Made by a program: the position numbers and the translations under genes. Of a stretch of 64,000 bases of DNA, positions 54,775-63,723 are shown one piece after another; the first letter of the stretch is position 1, and the number at the start of each line of letters is the position of its first letter. Under the pieces are notes generated by a model that searched no databases, was not told the origin of the DNA, and worked only from the letters and a program-made list of their open reading frames with translations. The DNA is taken from NCBI GenBank assembly GCA_964641665.1, contig CAZXKO010000027.1:62001-126000 (forward strand), in the 5' to 3' direction. Source of the stretch: Gp1-AA133 sp964641665. GTDB lineage: Bacteria > Acidobacteriota > Terriglobia > Terriglobales > Acidobacteriaceae.

Positions 54775-56207
54775 CAGCAGGCTCCGTTGGGTCCGTCGTG
54801 CCAGTACATATCCCAGCCGAGGTAGCGGGTGGTTGCTTCCTGAACCGCGCCGGCGACGGTGGAGAGGTTGGCAGCGACGTGATGTTCAAAACCGTTCTCG
54901 CAGATATAGTGCAGAAGCCTCTGCATGTGGGGGATCTCGACAACGCCGGCGCCGCCGAAGGTATTGAGCGGATCGTCGGTAAACCTGCCTTCGCCCACGT
55001 AGCCGCGCATTTTCCCGGCGGTGTCGTCGGTGGAGAAGCGCGCGAAACTCATTTTTTCCGGCTTGATCAAGCCGACGCAGGTGCCGAAGGTATTTTCTTT
55101 GCCGACCGTGCCAGCGATGATTTCCTGGAAGTTCATCTTCACCGAGCGGAAGAAGTGCTTGGGCAGGTTGGAGCAGTGGAAACAGACGGCCTTGTTGGGA
55201 TCGGCGCCGTAGTTGTTATTCCAGTCGAGAAGCGCCGAGGGCGTACCGGAAGCCAGGCGCAGAGCATGCATGCCGAGGACGCCGCAGATATCCACTTCAC
55301 AGGCGCTGGAGAGCAGGCTGTCGCTCATCATGCTCATGATGGTGCAGGGGACGACGCCGAGATTCTCTTCGATCGAAGTCCAGCACTGCACCGCACTGAT
55401 GGCGACTTCGGTGGCGGCCATCCACTGGTCGACAACCGCACCGAGCTTGGCCATCTTCATCAGGGCAGCCGCCGGGACGTCTTTTGAGTCCACGTACTTC
55501 CTGATGGCAGCAAGCTTCGCTTGGGCCGCGTCATCATTGTCTTTCATCCGCTCGATACGGCCCAAAACCTCGGAGAGGTCGAGGGTCTCGATGGAGATGC
55601 CCTGCGATTCGAGAATCTTTTCGCTGTAACGGACGGTGTTGAAGGCAGTTGGACGCGCGCCGATGGCGCCGACCCTCAGGTTGCGGAAGCCGTTCACCAC
55701 GCGGCAGACGGCGGCGAACCACTGGAGATCCTTGGCAAACTCGGGCGAGTCCGGAGCTTCGGTGTGGAGAGTGGTGATCGAGTAGGGGATGCCATACTGG
55801 CGCAGGTTATTGCACGCCGACATTTTTCCGCAGAAGCTGTCGCGGCGGAAGGCGATGGTCATCTTCTTGGGATCATCGGGTGTGGCCTGAACAAGGACGG
55901 GGACGTGCAAGTCAGCGAGGCGAAGCGTGTCAGCGATGGCGCGCTCTTCGCCGAAGTTGGGCAGGGTCACGATCACGCCGTCGATGCGGTCGCGATTGCG
56001 CTTAAACAGGTCGGCGCAACGTTTGGACTCTTCGCGGGTTTCGACTGCGCCGTACTTGCTTTCCTCAGGGCTCAGCGCGACCACGTCCATGCCTGCGGCT
56101 TCGAGAACGCGAAGGATTTCTTCGCGGCCACTCTTGGCCAGGTGATCGGGGAAGAAGCCACGATTCCCAACGATCAGCCCCATCGTCATTTTTTTTGTAT
56201 TCGCCAT
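54774..56207 (-). CDS. L-fucose/L-arabinose isomerase-family sugar isomerase
   Basis: The 477-residue protein is of the FucI/AraA-like superfamily, nearer L-fucose isomerase than classical AraA. The motifs ACEVDICG (Glu ~residue 310) and LLDWNNNYG (Asp) are 24 residues apart, the same spacing as metal ligands Glu337 and Asp361 that I recall for E. coli FucI. It lies between the transporter module and araB, overlapping araB by TGATG. In context it most likely turns L-arabinose into L-ribulose. No AraA-type gene is visible in the window. Other aldoses such as L-fucose cannot be excluded. Confidence 0.82.
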   Translation of the reverse strand: MANTKKMTMGLIVGNRGFFPDHLAKSGREEILRVLEAAGMDVVALSPEESKYGAVETREESKRCADLFKRNRDRIDGVIVTLPNFGEERAIADTLRLADLHVPVLVQATPDDPKKMTIAFRRDSFCGKMSACNNLRQYGIPYSITTLHTEAPDSPEFAKDLQWFAAVCRVVNGFRNLRVGAIGARPTAFNTVRYSEKILESQGISIETLDLSEVLGRIERMKDNDDAAQAKLAAIRKYVDSKDVPAAALMKMAKLGAVVDQWMAATEVAISAVQCWTSIEENLGVVPCTIMSMMSDSLLSSACEVDICGVLGMHALRLASGTPSALLDWNNNYGADPNKAVCFHCSNLPKHFFRSVKMNFQEIIAGTVGKENTFGTCVGLIKPEKMSFARFSTDDTAGKMRGYVGEGRFTDDPLNTFGGAGVVEIPHMQRLLHYICENGFEHHVAANLSTVAGAVQEATTRYLGWDMYWHDGPNGAC

Positions 56208-56327
56208 GGCCCGTTTCCTTCCCCTTCAAAATACTGACGCCGCTTCCGGACTTGCCTCACCGAGTCGGGGCGGCATCTCGGTGCAGGTTCTGCCACCGGT
56301 TGCTGGTGCTTGAGAAGCTGGCAAACG

Positions 56328-56543
56328 CTACTTGTACTTACTCGGCCGGAACAGAGTGCAGTACAAGCTTCCCAGGACCATCAACAGGGCGCCCCACCAA
56401 ACCGGGGCGTGTAACTCAGCCTCGACCGTGGCCGACGGATGCGACCACTCCGCCAAGCCGCTCACGAAAATCAGGACTCCATAGATAGAGAACAGCACTC
56501 CCACGAAGAACCACACCGGGATGATGTGATGTTTTTCGCTCAT
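56328..56543 (-). CDS. 71-aa two-helix membrane protein of the arabinose operon
   Basis: The 71-residue protein has hydrophobic helices at about residues 9-29 and 48-64 and a basic end (RPSKYK). It begins six bases after the symporter stop and ends about 120 bases before the isomerase gene. The placement suggests an accessory subunit of the SSS transporter, as DUF485 is for ActP, but the sequence is not DUF485. Family not recognised. Confidence 0.7.
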   Translation of the reverse strand: MSEKHHIIPVWFFVGVLFSIYGVLIFVSGLAEWSHPSATVEAELHAPVWWGALLMVLGSLYCTLFRPSKYK

Positions 56544-56549
56544 AGAGAA

Positions 56550-58253
56550 TCACCAGAAAATGATTTGCAGAACCACTAAAGCAACGAGTGCGAGCGCGCC
56601 CCAGACAATCGGCCGGTGCAACCAATTTGTGTGTTCTTCGTGTGCGACTTCCGTAAGGGAATAGACCAAGCCCCTCAGCTCCGCGTCGGGCCGGGGTTTC
56701 GTGACAAGAGTTACCAGAACGGTGACGACAACGCAGGTTACACAGGACCACAGCGCCTGATACATGGCCTGCGCGAGTCCTTTCGCCATTGGAGACAACG
56801 CGAACACACTGACCCAACGCGTATCCAGCTTCATGAGGGTGAACATGGTGACGGAGGAGCTCACCCCGGCCAGCAAGCCCAGAAAACCGGCGGAGCGGCT
56901 GACCCTCTTCCACATCATGCCGAGCAACACGGTGCCAAACAGAGGCGCGATGAAGAATCCGAAGAGGGCCTGCACGTAGTCCATCATGCTGGCGAAGCGC
57001 ATCACCAGATACGCAGTCCCAATGCTGACGATCAAGCCGATGATGGTGCACCAACGGCCCATCGACACGTAGTGCCTGTCCGGGGCGTCCTTGCGGATAA
57101 ATGGACGATAGAGATCGTAGGTCCACACGGTGGCAAACGCGCTGACGTTTCCGGCCATGCCGGCCATGAAGCCGGCTACCAGCGCAGTAATGCCCAAGCC
57201 CAACAGGCCGGGACCGCAGTAGCGGGCGAGCATCAGGGGAAGCACATCGTCATATTTATATTGCCCCGGCAACGCCTCGCTGCCCGGAACCAGGTGCATC
57301 GGCAGGACCGCGCGCCCGAGCAAGCCAGGAAGAATCACGATCAACGGCACAGCCATCTTGAAAAACGAACCGATGATGGGCGCCAATTTCGCCGACCGCA
57401 CATTCTTGGCAGATAAGACGCGCTGCACGACCAGAAAGTCTGTGGTCCAGTAGCCCATCGCCTGCACAGCTCCAAGGCCAAACACGATGCCGGTCCAGTG
57501 AATGCCCATCGGGTTCGAGGAGAAGGAGTGCATCGGGCCCCACATATGGGTGAAGTCCTGGCCGGGAAAATTCTGGTGAATCCGGGCGACCATGCCATTC
57601 CACCCGCCGGTTTCGATCAGACCGAGGATAGGAATAAGGAGGGCGCCGAACCAGATGAGAAAGAACTGCAGGACTTCGTTGAAAATGGCCGAAAACAGGC
57701 CGCCCGCCGCCACGTAGATGCCGACCGTCAAGGAAGACGTGATGAGACTGAAGTGGATGTTCCAGCCCAGGACAACTTGCATGACCACGGCCATGGCATA
57801 CATGTTGACGCCCGACATCAGGATGGTCATGACGGCGAAGGTCACAGCACTAAGCCCGCTGGCCTCAGGTCCATAGCGCAATTGCAGGTAACCGGGGACA
57901 GAATGGGTTTTCGATATGTAGTAAAAAGGCATCATCACGATGCCCAGAAACACCATGGCGGGAATGGCACCGATCCAATACCAGTGCGCGGCCATAATGC
58001 CGTACTGGTAGGCGTTCCCAGCCCAGCCGAGCAATTCCAGCGAACCGAGGTTGGCGGAAACGAAGGCCAACCCGGCGACCCAAGCGGTCATCTCGCGACC
58101 GGCCAGAAAGAAGTCTTCGCCGGTGGTAGCGAAGCGCTTCAGGTAAAAGCCGATAGCGAGGACTAAGGCGAAATAAATCACGACGATCGCGATGTCCACT
58201 GTGGACATATGCACGAGTCGTTCTGGAACAATCGAGGCCAAAGCTAGCGTCAT
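56550..58253 (-). CDS. SSS-family sodium:sugar symporter
   Basis: The 567-residue protein has about 14 hydrophobic helices. SSS features include FFLAGREMTAWVAGLAFVSANLGSLE within ~residues 48-72 and YISKTHSVPGYLQLRYG. The start at 58253 is fixed by an ATGA overlap with araD. In the ara operon it is most probably the arabinose or arabinoside importer, driven by Na+. SGLT-type symporters of this sort also carry galactose or glucose. Confidence 0.88.
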   Translation of the reverse strand: MTLALASIVPERLVHMSTVDIAIVVIYFALVLAIGFYLKRFATTGEDFFLAGREMTAWVAGLAFVSANLGSLELLGWAGNAYQYGIMAAHWYWIGAIPAMVFLGIVMMPFYYISKTHSVPGYLQLRYGPEASGLSAVTFAVMTILMSGVNMYAMAVVMQVVLGWNIHFSLITSSLTVGIYVAAGGLFSAIFNEVLQFFLIWFGALLIPILGLIETGGWNGMVARIHQNFPGQDFTHMWGPMHSFSSNPMGIHWTGIVFGLGAVQAMGYWTTDFLVVQRVLSAKNVRSAKLAPIIGSFFKMAVPLIVILPGLLGRAVLPMHLVPGSEALPGQYKYDDVLPLMLARYCGPGLLGLGITALVAGFMAGMAGNVSAFATVWTYDLYRPFIRKDAPDRHYVSMGRWCTIIGLIVSIGTAYLVMRFASMMDYVQALFGFFIAPLFGTVLLGMMWKRVSRSAGFLGLLAGVSSSVTMFTLMKLDTRWVSVFALSPMAKGLAQAMYQALWSCVTCVVVTVLVTLVTKPRPDAELRGLVYSLTEVAHEEHTNWLHRPIVWGALALVALVVLQIIFW

Positions 58254-58954
58254 TTCGTGTCCTTTGGCTGCCCGTAGTATGCGTTCTTACCGTGCTTCCT
58301 CAGGTAGTGCTTGTCGTGAAGTCCGCGGCCGATGGGCTCGGCGGCATGGTTAATTCCGCCGGTGAAGTATGCCATGCGAGCAACCGACTCCAGGATGACG
58401 GCATTGTGGGCAGCGATTTGCGTGTCGGGTCCCCAACAAAACGGTCCATGGTTGGCGACCAGGACCGCGGGAATTGCCGCATAATCGATTCGCTGGAACG
58501 CCCGCACTATAGCATGCCCGGTGTTCAGCTCGTAGTCGGAGGCAATATCCTTGTCCGTCATCACTTCAGTGACGGGAACCGGACCGTGGAAGTAGTCCGC
58601 GTGGGTGGTTCCGAAGCACGGAATGACGCGCCGGGCCTGGGCCCACGCGGTAGCGTATTCAGAGTGGGTGTGCGCCACGCCACCGATGTCGGGAAACGCC
58701 TTGTAGAGGGCAATATGGGTAGGAAGATCCGAGGATGGGCGATGATTTCCCTCGACTGGCTTGCCTTCCAAATCGGTGATGACAAGGTGCGCCGGAGTCA
58801 TGGTCTCGTACGGGACACCACTGGGCTTGATAACGACCAGGCCATCTTTGCGGGAGATGCCGCTGACATTGCCGAAGGTATAAAGGACAAGGCCGCGGCG
58901 GACCAGTTCGAGATTGGCGTCGAGCACGGCTTCGCGCAAGCTAGTCAGCAACAT
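58250..58954 (-). CDS. araD: L-ribulose-5-phosphate 4-epimerase
   Basis: The 234-residue class II aldolase/epimerase has TFGNVSGISR, KPSGVPYE, the HTHSEYATAWA metal-ligand block and the NHGPFCWG segment. It converts L-ribulose 5-phosphate to D-xylulose 5-phosphate, the last committed step of arabinose use. It is the first gene of the operon, with a near-consensus promoter and a LacI-type operator just upstream. It overlaps the symporter start by four bases. Confidence 0.95.
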   Translation of the reverse strand: MLLTSLREAVLDANLELVRRGLVLYTFGNVSGISRKDGLVVIKPSGVPYETMTPAHLVITDLEGKPVEGNHRPSSDLPTHIALYKAFPDIGGVAHTHSEYATAWAQARRVIPCFGTTHADYFHGPVPVTEVMTDKDIASDYELNTGHAIVRAFQRIDYAAIPAVLVANHGPFCWGPDTQIAAHNAVILESVARMAYFTGGINHAAEPIGRGLHDKHYLRKHGKNAYYGQPKDTK

Positions 58955-58985
58955 GAGAGGCCCCGGCGGGCGGAAGACTGCTACA

Positions 58986-58997
58986 GTAATCGTTTAC
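58986..58997. promoter_or_regulatory. LacI-type operator at the araD promoter
   Basis: GTAATCGTTTAC is a one-mismatch version of the GTAAAC-GTTTAC palindrome bound by many LacI-family repressors. It lies just downstream of the -10 hexamer of the araD promoter, where a bound repressor would block transcription. The divergent LacI-family gene is the likely regulator. Confidence 0.65.
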
Positions 58998-59008
58998 CGT
59001 GCTCCGAG

Positions 59009-59037
59009 AAATTAGAGCACGCCGCGGCTTTTGTCAA
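59009..59037 (-). promoter_or_regulatory. sigma-70-type promoter of the arabinose operon
   Basis: On the minus strand TTGACA (59037-59032) and TAATTT (59014-59009) are separated by exactly 17 bases, a near-consensus promoter. The predicted start lies just inside the adjacent operator, about 50 bases before the araD ATG. Confidence 0.72.
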
Positions 59038-59182
59038 TCTCCGTTCGGGGGGTGCACGACCGTAGGTTTCCACCCTCCCGGGAAGCGGACCTGCGTGCTA
59101 CCTGCCTGATCCAGACGAGGTAATCCACACCCCACAAACACCGACAAGTCGCGAGTACCTTTCTGATAATGTCAACGTATGA

Positions 59183-59194
59183 GGCAACGTTTAC
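59183..59194. promoter_or_regulatory. LacI-type half-operator at the lacI promoter
   Basis: GGCAACGTTTAC carries one perfect half (GTTTAC) and a weaker half. It lies directly before an extended -10-like element (TGCTAGAAT, 59197-59205) and 40 bases before the regulator ATG, so autoregulation is likely. Confidence 0.5.
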
Positions 59195-59233
59195 CATGCT
59201 AGAATCCCGGCAGGCCACCGGACACCACCCCAA

Positions 59234-60286
59234 ATGGATATCCGAGAAATTGCCAAGCGAGCGCGAGTCTCCACCGCCACAGTGTCACGCGTTGTGAACC
59301 GAATTCCCACCGTGAACCCTCAGATGGCGAAGCGTGTGTGGAACGTGATCGAGGAACTCGGCTACTACCCCAACACGCAGGCGCGCGCGTTGGTGTCGGG
59401 GCGGAGCCGGATCTTTGGTCTCATTATCTCCGATATTACGAATCCGTTCTTTCCGGAAATCGTCCAGGTGTTTGAGGCGATCGCGGTACAGCGCGACTAC
59501 GAAATTCTGCTCAGTTCGACCGGTAACGATCCCAAACGCATGGAAGGTGCCGTGCGCCGCATGCTTGAGCGCCGCGTGGAAGGCGTGGCCGTGCTGACTT
59601 TCGGTATGGAAGAGGCACTGTTGGAAGGTCTAAAGGTGAGAAAGGTACCGCTCGTGTTCGTGGACGTGGGGCCGCAGCGGCCGGCGGTCAGCAACATACG
59701 AATCGATTACGTGCACGGTATCAGGCAAGGAGTTCAGCATCTGGCTGCCCTCCGCCACGAAAAAATTGCGTTCATTACGGGACCGCTACGCCTGAAATCG
59801 GCGGTGGCGCGGCAGCAAGCGTTCCTGCGCTCGATGCAGGAGATTGGATTGGAATCCGATCCTGGGCTGATCGTCGAGGGCAACCATACCCTGGAAGGCG
59901 GAATGGCCGCCTTCGAGCGATTGCTGGCGCGGCCGGTGCGGCCGACCGCCGTCATGTGCTCCAATGACATGACGGCAATTGGTGTGATGCGGAAGAGCCA
60001 CGAGGCGAAGCTGACGATTCCCGATGACCTCTCGGTGATTGGGTTCGATGACATTCACCTCGCCCAATTCGTTCTTCCGCCACTTACAACCATCCAGATG
60101 TCGCAAGCGGAACTCGCTCGACTGGCGTTCAACGCGCTGATGGCGGACGTGGAACGGCAGACACCCGCACCCAGCGGAACGGAATACGTGCTCAAAACAA
60201 ACCTCATCCTGCGTGAATCCACAAGTCTGAATTCGCCGAGCACGCCTAAGAACTCCAACTCACGCCACGTCGCTACGCACCAGTAA
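59234..60286 (+). CDS. LacI-family transcriptional regulator (arabinose regulon)
   Basis: The 350-residue protein has an N-terminal LacI helix-turn-helix (MDIREIAKRARVSTATVSRVVN) with the minor-groove hinge RALVSGRS. A periplasmic-binding-like effector domain follows (GLIISDITNPFFPEIVQ, SNDMTAIGV, VIGFDDIHLAQFV). It is divergent from araD. Its effector is presumably arabinose or a metabolite, and it should act on the operators at 58986, 59183 and 62061. It faces the GH51 gene convergently. Confidence 0.92.
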   Translation: MDIREIAKRARVSTATVSRVVNRIPTVNPQMAKRVWNVIEELGYYPNTQARALVSGRSRIFGLIISDITNPFFPEIVQVFEAIAVQRDYEILLSSTGNDPKRMEGAVRRMLERRVEGVAVLTFGMEEALLEGLKVRKVPLVFVDVGPQRPAVSNIRIDYVHGIRQGVQHLAALRHEKIAFITGPLRLKSAVARQQAFLRSMQEIGLESDPGLIVEGNHTLEGGMAAFERLLARPVRPTAVMCSNDMTAIGVMRKSHEAKLTIPDDLSVIGFDDIHLAQFVLPPLTTIQMSQAELARLAFNALMADVERQTPAPSGTEYVLKTNLILRESTSLNSPSTPKNSNSRHVATHQ

Positions 60287-60359
60287 CGATCCTGTTGATC
60301 AACTCAACCTACGAGATTGAAGAAGCGGACGGCGAGCGCGTCGCCCTCCGTTCACCCAC

Positions 60360-62024
60360 CTAAGCCAAAGTTAGCACCAGCTTTGTGACCGAGGCGGGTG
60401 GGAATGTGTAAGTCAGAATGCGCCCTTTGACATCCAATGAGCGACTTTGCGGTACAACCACGGTTCGTTGCTCAAAGGTGTTGTGAGCGTGAATGTCGGA
60501 GTGCGTGAGCGTGGTCGCAGAGCCGGATTGCACGCTGGCGCTCCGTATTCCGATTTCGGTTTCACGCGGCGTGCTTACCGCCGGATTCACAACGGTGAGG
60601 ACCACTTCCTTGCCGTGCAGCGAGGCCGACCCGCGGAGTCCCCAGAACGAAGCGGCCTTGCCATCGCGATCGTAGCTGATGCCAGGCGCCGAGAATATTG
60701 TGCGCAATCCCTGCCCGCCCTGATGCGCCGCGTACATGGAAAAAACGTGACCGACGGGGGTTACGCAGAACTTGTCTTCGTGAGCCAGGTACAGGCTGTT
60801 CAGACAATTGATCAACTGCGCGCACGCGGCCATCGTGACTTTCTCGGGATGACGATTGAAGGTGTCGAGCGTCATGCCGCTGAAGACGGCATCACGCAGG
60901 GTGGGCATCTGCTCGATCTGGTCGCCGGGGGTCGCCTCGCTGCCGGGACGGTACCAGGGACCCCACTCGTCTACCACCAGCTTTACCGAGTGCTCGGGGT
61001 CGAATTCCGCCATCACTTGCCAATGCCCGTTGATGAGGCCTTCCATGCGGTCGCCTTCGCGCAGCAGTTCGTACCAATCGACGGGATCGAACTTGAGTGC
61101 ATCGCCTTTTCCTTTCTCCCAATCCTGAGTGGCGCCGCGACTGAGATTCCACGCGTAATGATGGAGCGCTATGCCGTAGATCGAACGCAGTTGTTCTTTT
61201 CCCTTGCGGAGGATTTCCTCGAAGAACCCGTGCGTCCAACTCCAGCGGTCGCCATCGGGGCCGGAAGCAATGAAAGCGAGATCCCCCTTGAAATCCGGGA
61301 CCCAGGTGGTGTAGCGGCGAAACTCCACCGCATATTCCTGGGGCGTAAAGTTGCCACCGCATCCCCAGGATTCGTTACCGACGCCCCAGTAGCGGACGTT
61401 ATAAGGCTCGGGAGACCCTGCGGCGGCTCGTATGTCGGCGAGGGTTGTGCTGCCCACCGGAGAGTTGCAGTATTCGACCCAACGATAAAACTCCTGAGCG
61501 GAAAGACTGCGCACGTTGCCGGCGAGATAGGCCTCGGCGCCAATCAGCTTGCAGAAGCGTACGAACTCATCGGTTCCGAACTGGTTGGGGTCGTACTTGT
61601 GACTGGCAGGAGCAGGGGCGGTTTCCCCGAACGCCCAGAAGTTGGTGCGGCGCGGACGCTTGTCAGCGGGGCCGATGCCGTCTCTCCAGTCGTAGCTATC
61701 GGCAAAGCAGCCTCCGGGAAAGCGCACGACCGGAGGTTTGATCTTGCGCATCTCGTCGACCAGTTCTTTGCGGATGCCTTTGATGTTGGGAACCTTGGAA
61801 TTCTCGCCGACCCACATGCCGTCGTAGACCACACCGCTGAGATTCTCGGTGAAGTGTCCGTAGATGTTGGGAGAGATCGTGCCGAGTGGTTCTGCAGGCA
61901 GCACCTCGATGCGAGAGTCGGCCCCTGTGGCATCGAAGGCGGCGGCCCACGGAGAATGCCGGGTGAGCAGGAGCCCTCCGGCTCCGATCAGACTATTCCG
62001 GAGCAATTCTCTGCGCTTGATCAT
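60360..62024 (-). CDS. exported GH51 alpha-L-arabinofuranosidase
   Basis: The 554-residue protein has AAGGAGG eight bases before the ATG at 62024. The N-terminus (KRRELLRNSLIGAGGLLL) is a likely twin-arginine signal. The GH51 barrel has the acid/base Glu in GVGNESWGCGG (~residue 215) and the nucleophile Glu in VVDEWGPWYR (~348), then a C-terminal beta domain. It releases L-arabinofuranose from arabinan or arabinoxylan side chains and so feeds the neighbouring operon. A LacI-type site lies just upstream. Confidence 0.92.
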   Translation of the reverse strand: MIKRRELLRNSLIGAGGLLLTRHSPWAAAFDATGADSRIEVLPAEPLGTISPNIYGHFTENLSGVVYDGMWVGENSKVPNIKGIRKELVDEMRKIKPPVVRFPGGCFADSYDWRDGIGPADKRPRRTNFWAFGETAPAPASHKYDPNQFGTDEFVRFCKLIGAEAYLAGNVRSLSAQEFYRWVEYCNSPVGSTTLADIRAAAGSPEPYNVRYWGVGNESWGCGGNFTPQEYAVEFRRYTTWVPDFKGDLAFIASGPDGDRWSWTHGFFEEILRKGKEQLRSIYGIALHHYAWNLSRGATQDWEKGKGDALKFDPVDWYELLREGDRMEGLINGHWQVMAEFDPEHSVKLVVDEWGPWYRPGSEATPGDQIEQMPTLRDAVFSGMTLDTFNRHPEKVTMAACAQLINCLNSLYLAHEDKFCVTPVGHVFSMYAAHQGGQGLRTIFSAPGISYDRDGKAASFWGLRGSASLHGKEVVLTVVNPAVSTPRETEIGIRSASVQSGSATTLTHSDIHAHNTFEQRTVVVPQSRSLDVKGRILTYTFPPASVTKLVLTLA

Positions 62025-62472
62025 GGACACGGCCTCCTTGGGTGTTTAGCGAGGAGCAGTGTACACGTTTTCTGGATTGACAGTCCTGGAAGAGTGGGCA
62101 GCGCCTGGTGCGGCAAGCATTCGTGGGGAATCGCTCTCTAGCCTTGGCCGAGGAGCACTGTCACGATCCCCGACCCGAGCCCCCTCAGCAAATACAGAGT
62201 AGTCGTTACTCATGCCGAGTTCATCGTTTATCTGAAGGATCGCTTCGGCATATACTCGGGGCCCGAGAAAAAATACTTCAGCGCTTGAAGTTCCGAGATC
62301 TTCACATGGATCGTCGATCGGTGTGAAGACCACAGCGCTGGCATGGGCCGATGGACGTTTGGGCGTCGACACTGCTCTTGCCTCAGAAGTTGCCGGGGCC
62401 GCGAAGGGTACAAACTACATCGCAAGATGCTCGAGTTGCTGAGGAGATACTGAGCCGGAGGCTCAGCAGAAC
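62025..62472. other. 448-base region upstream of the GH51 and thioredoxin-like genes
   Basis: It contains the LacI-like site at 62061-62072. A short plus-strand frame (about 62180-62288, reading SKYRVVVTHAEFIVYLKDRF and ending KKYFSA) looks faintly protein-like, perhaps a gene remnant, but has no start. No other feature is seen. Confidence 0.35.
62061..62072. promoter_or_regulatory. LacI-type operator candidate before GH51
   Basis: GTACACGTTTTC (GAAAACGTGTAC on the coding strand) matches GTAAACGTTTAC at 10 of 12 positions. It lies 37 bases upstream of the GH51 start, consistent with control by the adjacent LacI-family regulator. Confidence 0.45.
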
Positions 62473-63675
62473 ATGACCAAGGTTAACAAGGTCGCGATCG
62501 GCCGCAGGGCAGCTTTGGCAACGCGGACATTCTCTCTCGTCTGTATCTGGGTTCTCCCCATGCTGTTGTCATCAGGCTTGTTCGCCGACGAGAGTGGCCC
62601 CCCTGTGCTGGCGCTAGGCGCATCGGCGCCAGATTTTTGCCTGGTGGGAATCGACGGCGGAACGCACTGCCTGAAGGACTATGCCAAGGCTCCGATTCTA
62701 GTTGTGGCGTTCATCTGCAATCACTGCCCGACGTCGCAGTTGTACGAGAGCCGCCTGAAGCAGCTGGTAGCGGACTATCAGGATCGAGGGGTGGCGTTCG
62801 TTGCGATCCAGCCAAACGGTCCGAACGCGGTGCGGCTGGACGAAATGGGGTACACCGACGTGGGCGACACGCTCGACGACATGAAGATACGAGCGGCCTA
62901 CCGACACTTCAACTTTCCTTACTTATACGACGGCGACACGCAGAAGACGGCGCGAGCGTACGGCCCCTCGGCGACTCCACACGTGTTTATTTTTGATGCC
63001 GAGCGGAAGCTGCGGTACGAAGGACGGATCGACAACAATCCCCGCGAACCGCTGGTGACTCGGCGAGACGCGCGCGAAGCTCTTGATTCCCTGCTCACGG
63101 GCAAGCCCGTGGTGGTTGGGAAGACGCCATCGGTGGGGTGCTCGACCAAGTGGCTGTACAAGGAAGAGGGGCGCAAGCAGGAACTGTTGGAGATCGAGGG
63201 CCGCCCGGTGGACCTCAAGCCGGCGACCGAAGCCGACTTGAAAGCGCTGCGGCGTAACTCGACGGGAAAACTGCTGCTGGTGGATTTCTGGGCGACGTGG
63301 TGCGCTCCTTGCGTGACCGAATTTCCGAAGCTGGAAACGATGTACCGGATGTACGGACATCGCGCATTCGACCTGGTGACGGTGAGCGTCAACTATCCGG
63401 ACGAAAAATCGGGTGTGCTCACGGCGCTCGGAAGACAGCACGCCACGAGCCCAAACCTCCTGTTGGGATCCACGGACATTTACTCGATGATGGCAGCGTT
63501 CGATCCGGAGTGGAATGCAGCTGTGCCCTACACCATGTTGATCCGGCCGGGCGGAGACGTTGTCTACAAGAAGCAGGGCGAGATCGATGAACTGGAGGTC
63601 CGGCGGCTGATCATCGCGAACCTGCCCGACGATGACTACATCGGGCACCAGGCGTATTGGAAAAGCGTGCCGTAG
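62473..63675 (+). CDS. exported tandem thioredoxin-fold protein (peroxiredoxin-like plus TlpA-like)
   Basis: The 400-residue protein has an N-terminal signal or anchor (~residues 20-38). Domain 1 (~45-210) is an AhpC/TSA-like fold with CNHC (FICNHCPTSQ) and the cis-proline site SATPHVFIFD. Domain 2 (~255-390) is a TlpA/ResA-like thioredoxin with WATWCAPC and VPYTMLIRPGG. It is probably a periplasmic thiol oxidoreductase. A relation to the polysaccharide genes is not evident. The gene is intact. Confidence 0.85.
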   Translation: MTKVNKVAIGRRAALATRTFSLVCIWVLPMLLSSGLFADESGPPVLALGASAPDFCLVGIDGGTHCLKDYAKAPILVVAFICNHCPTSQLYESRLKQLVADYQDRGVAFVAIQPNGPNAVRLDEMGYTDVGDTLDDMKIRAAYRHFNFPYLYDGDTQKTARAYGPSATPHVFIFDAERKLRYEGRIDNNPREPLVTRRDAREALDSLLTGKPVVVGKTPSVGCSTKWLYKEEGRKQELLEIEGRPVDLKPATEADLKALRRNSTGKLLLVDFWATWCAPCVTEFPKLETMYRMYGHRAFDLVTVSVNYPDEKSGVLTALGRQHATSPNLLLGSTDIYSMMAAFDPEWNAAVPYTMLIRPGGDVVYKKQGEIDELEVRRLIIANLPDDDYIGHQAYWKSVP

Positions 63676-63723
63676 TCTGCCGTTTGCTAGAAATCGCAGT
63701 CGTGATCCACAAAGGAGAGACGC

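Noticed and set aside
60447..62141. 564-codon open frame on the plus strand
   Set aside because: Antisense to the GH51 gene, which has intact catalytic motifs.
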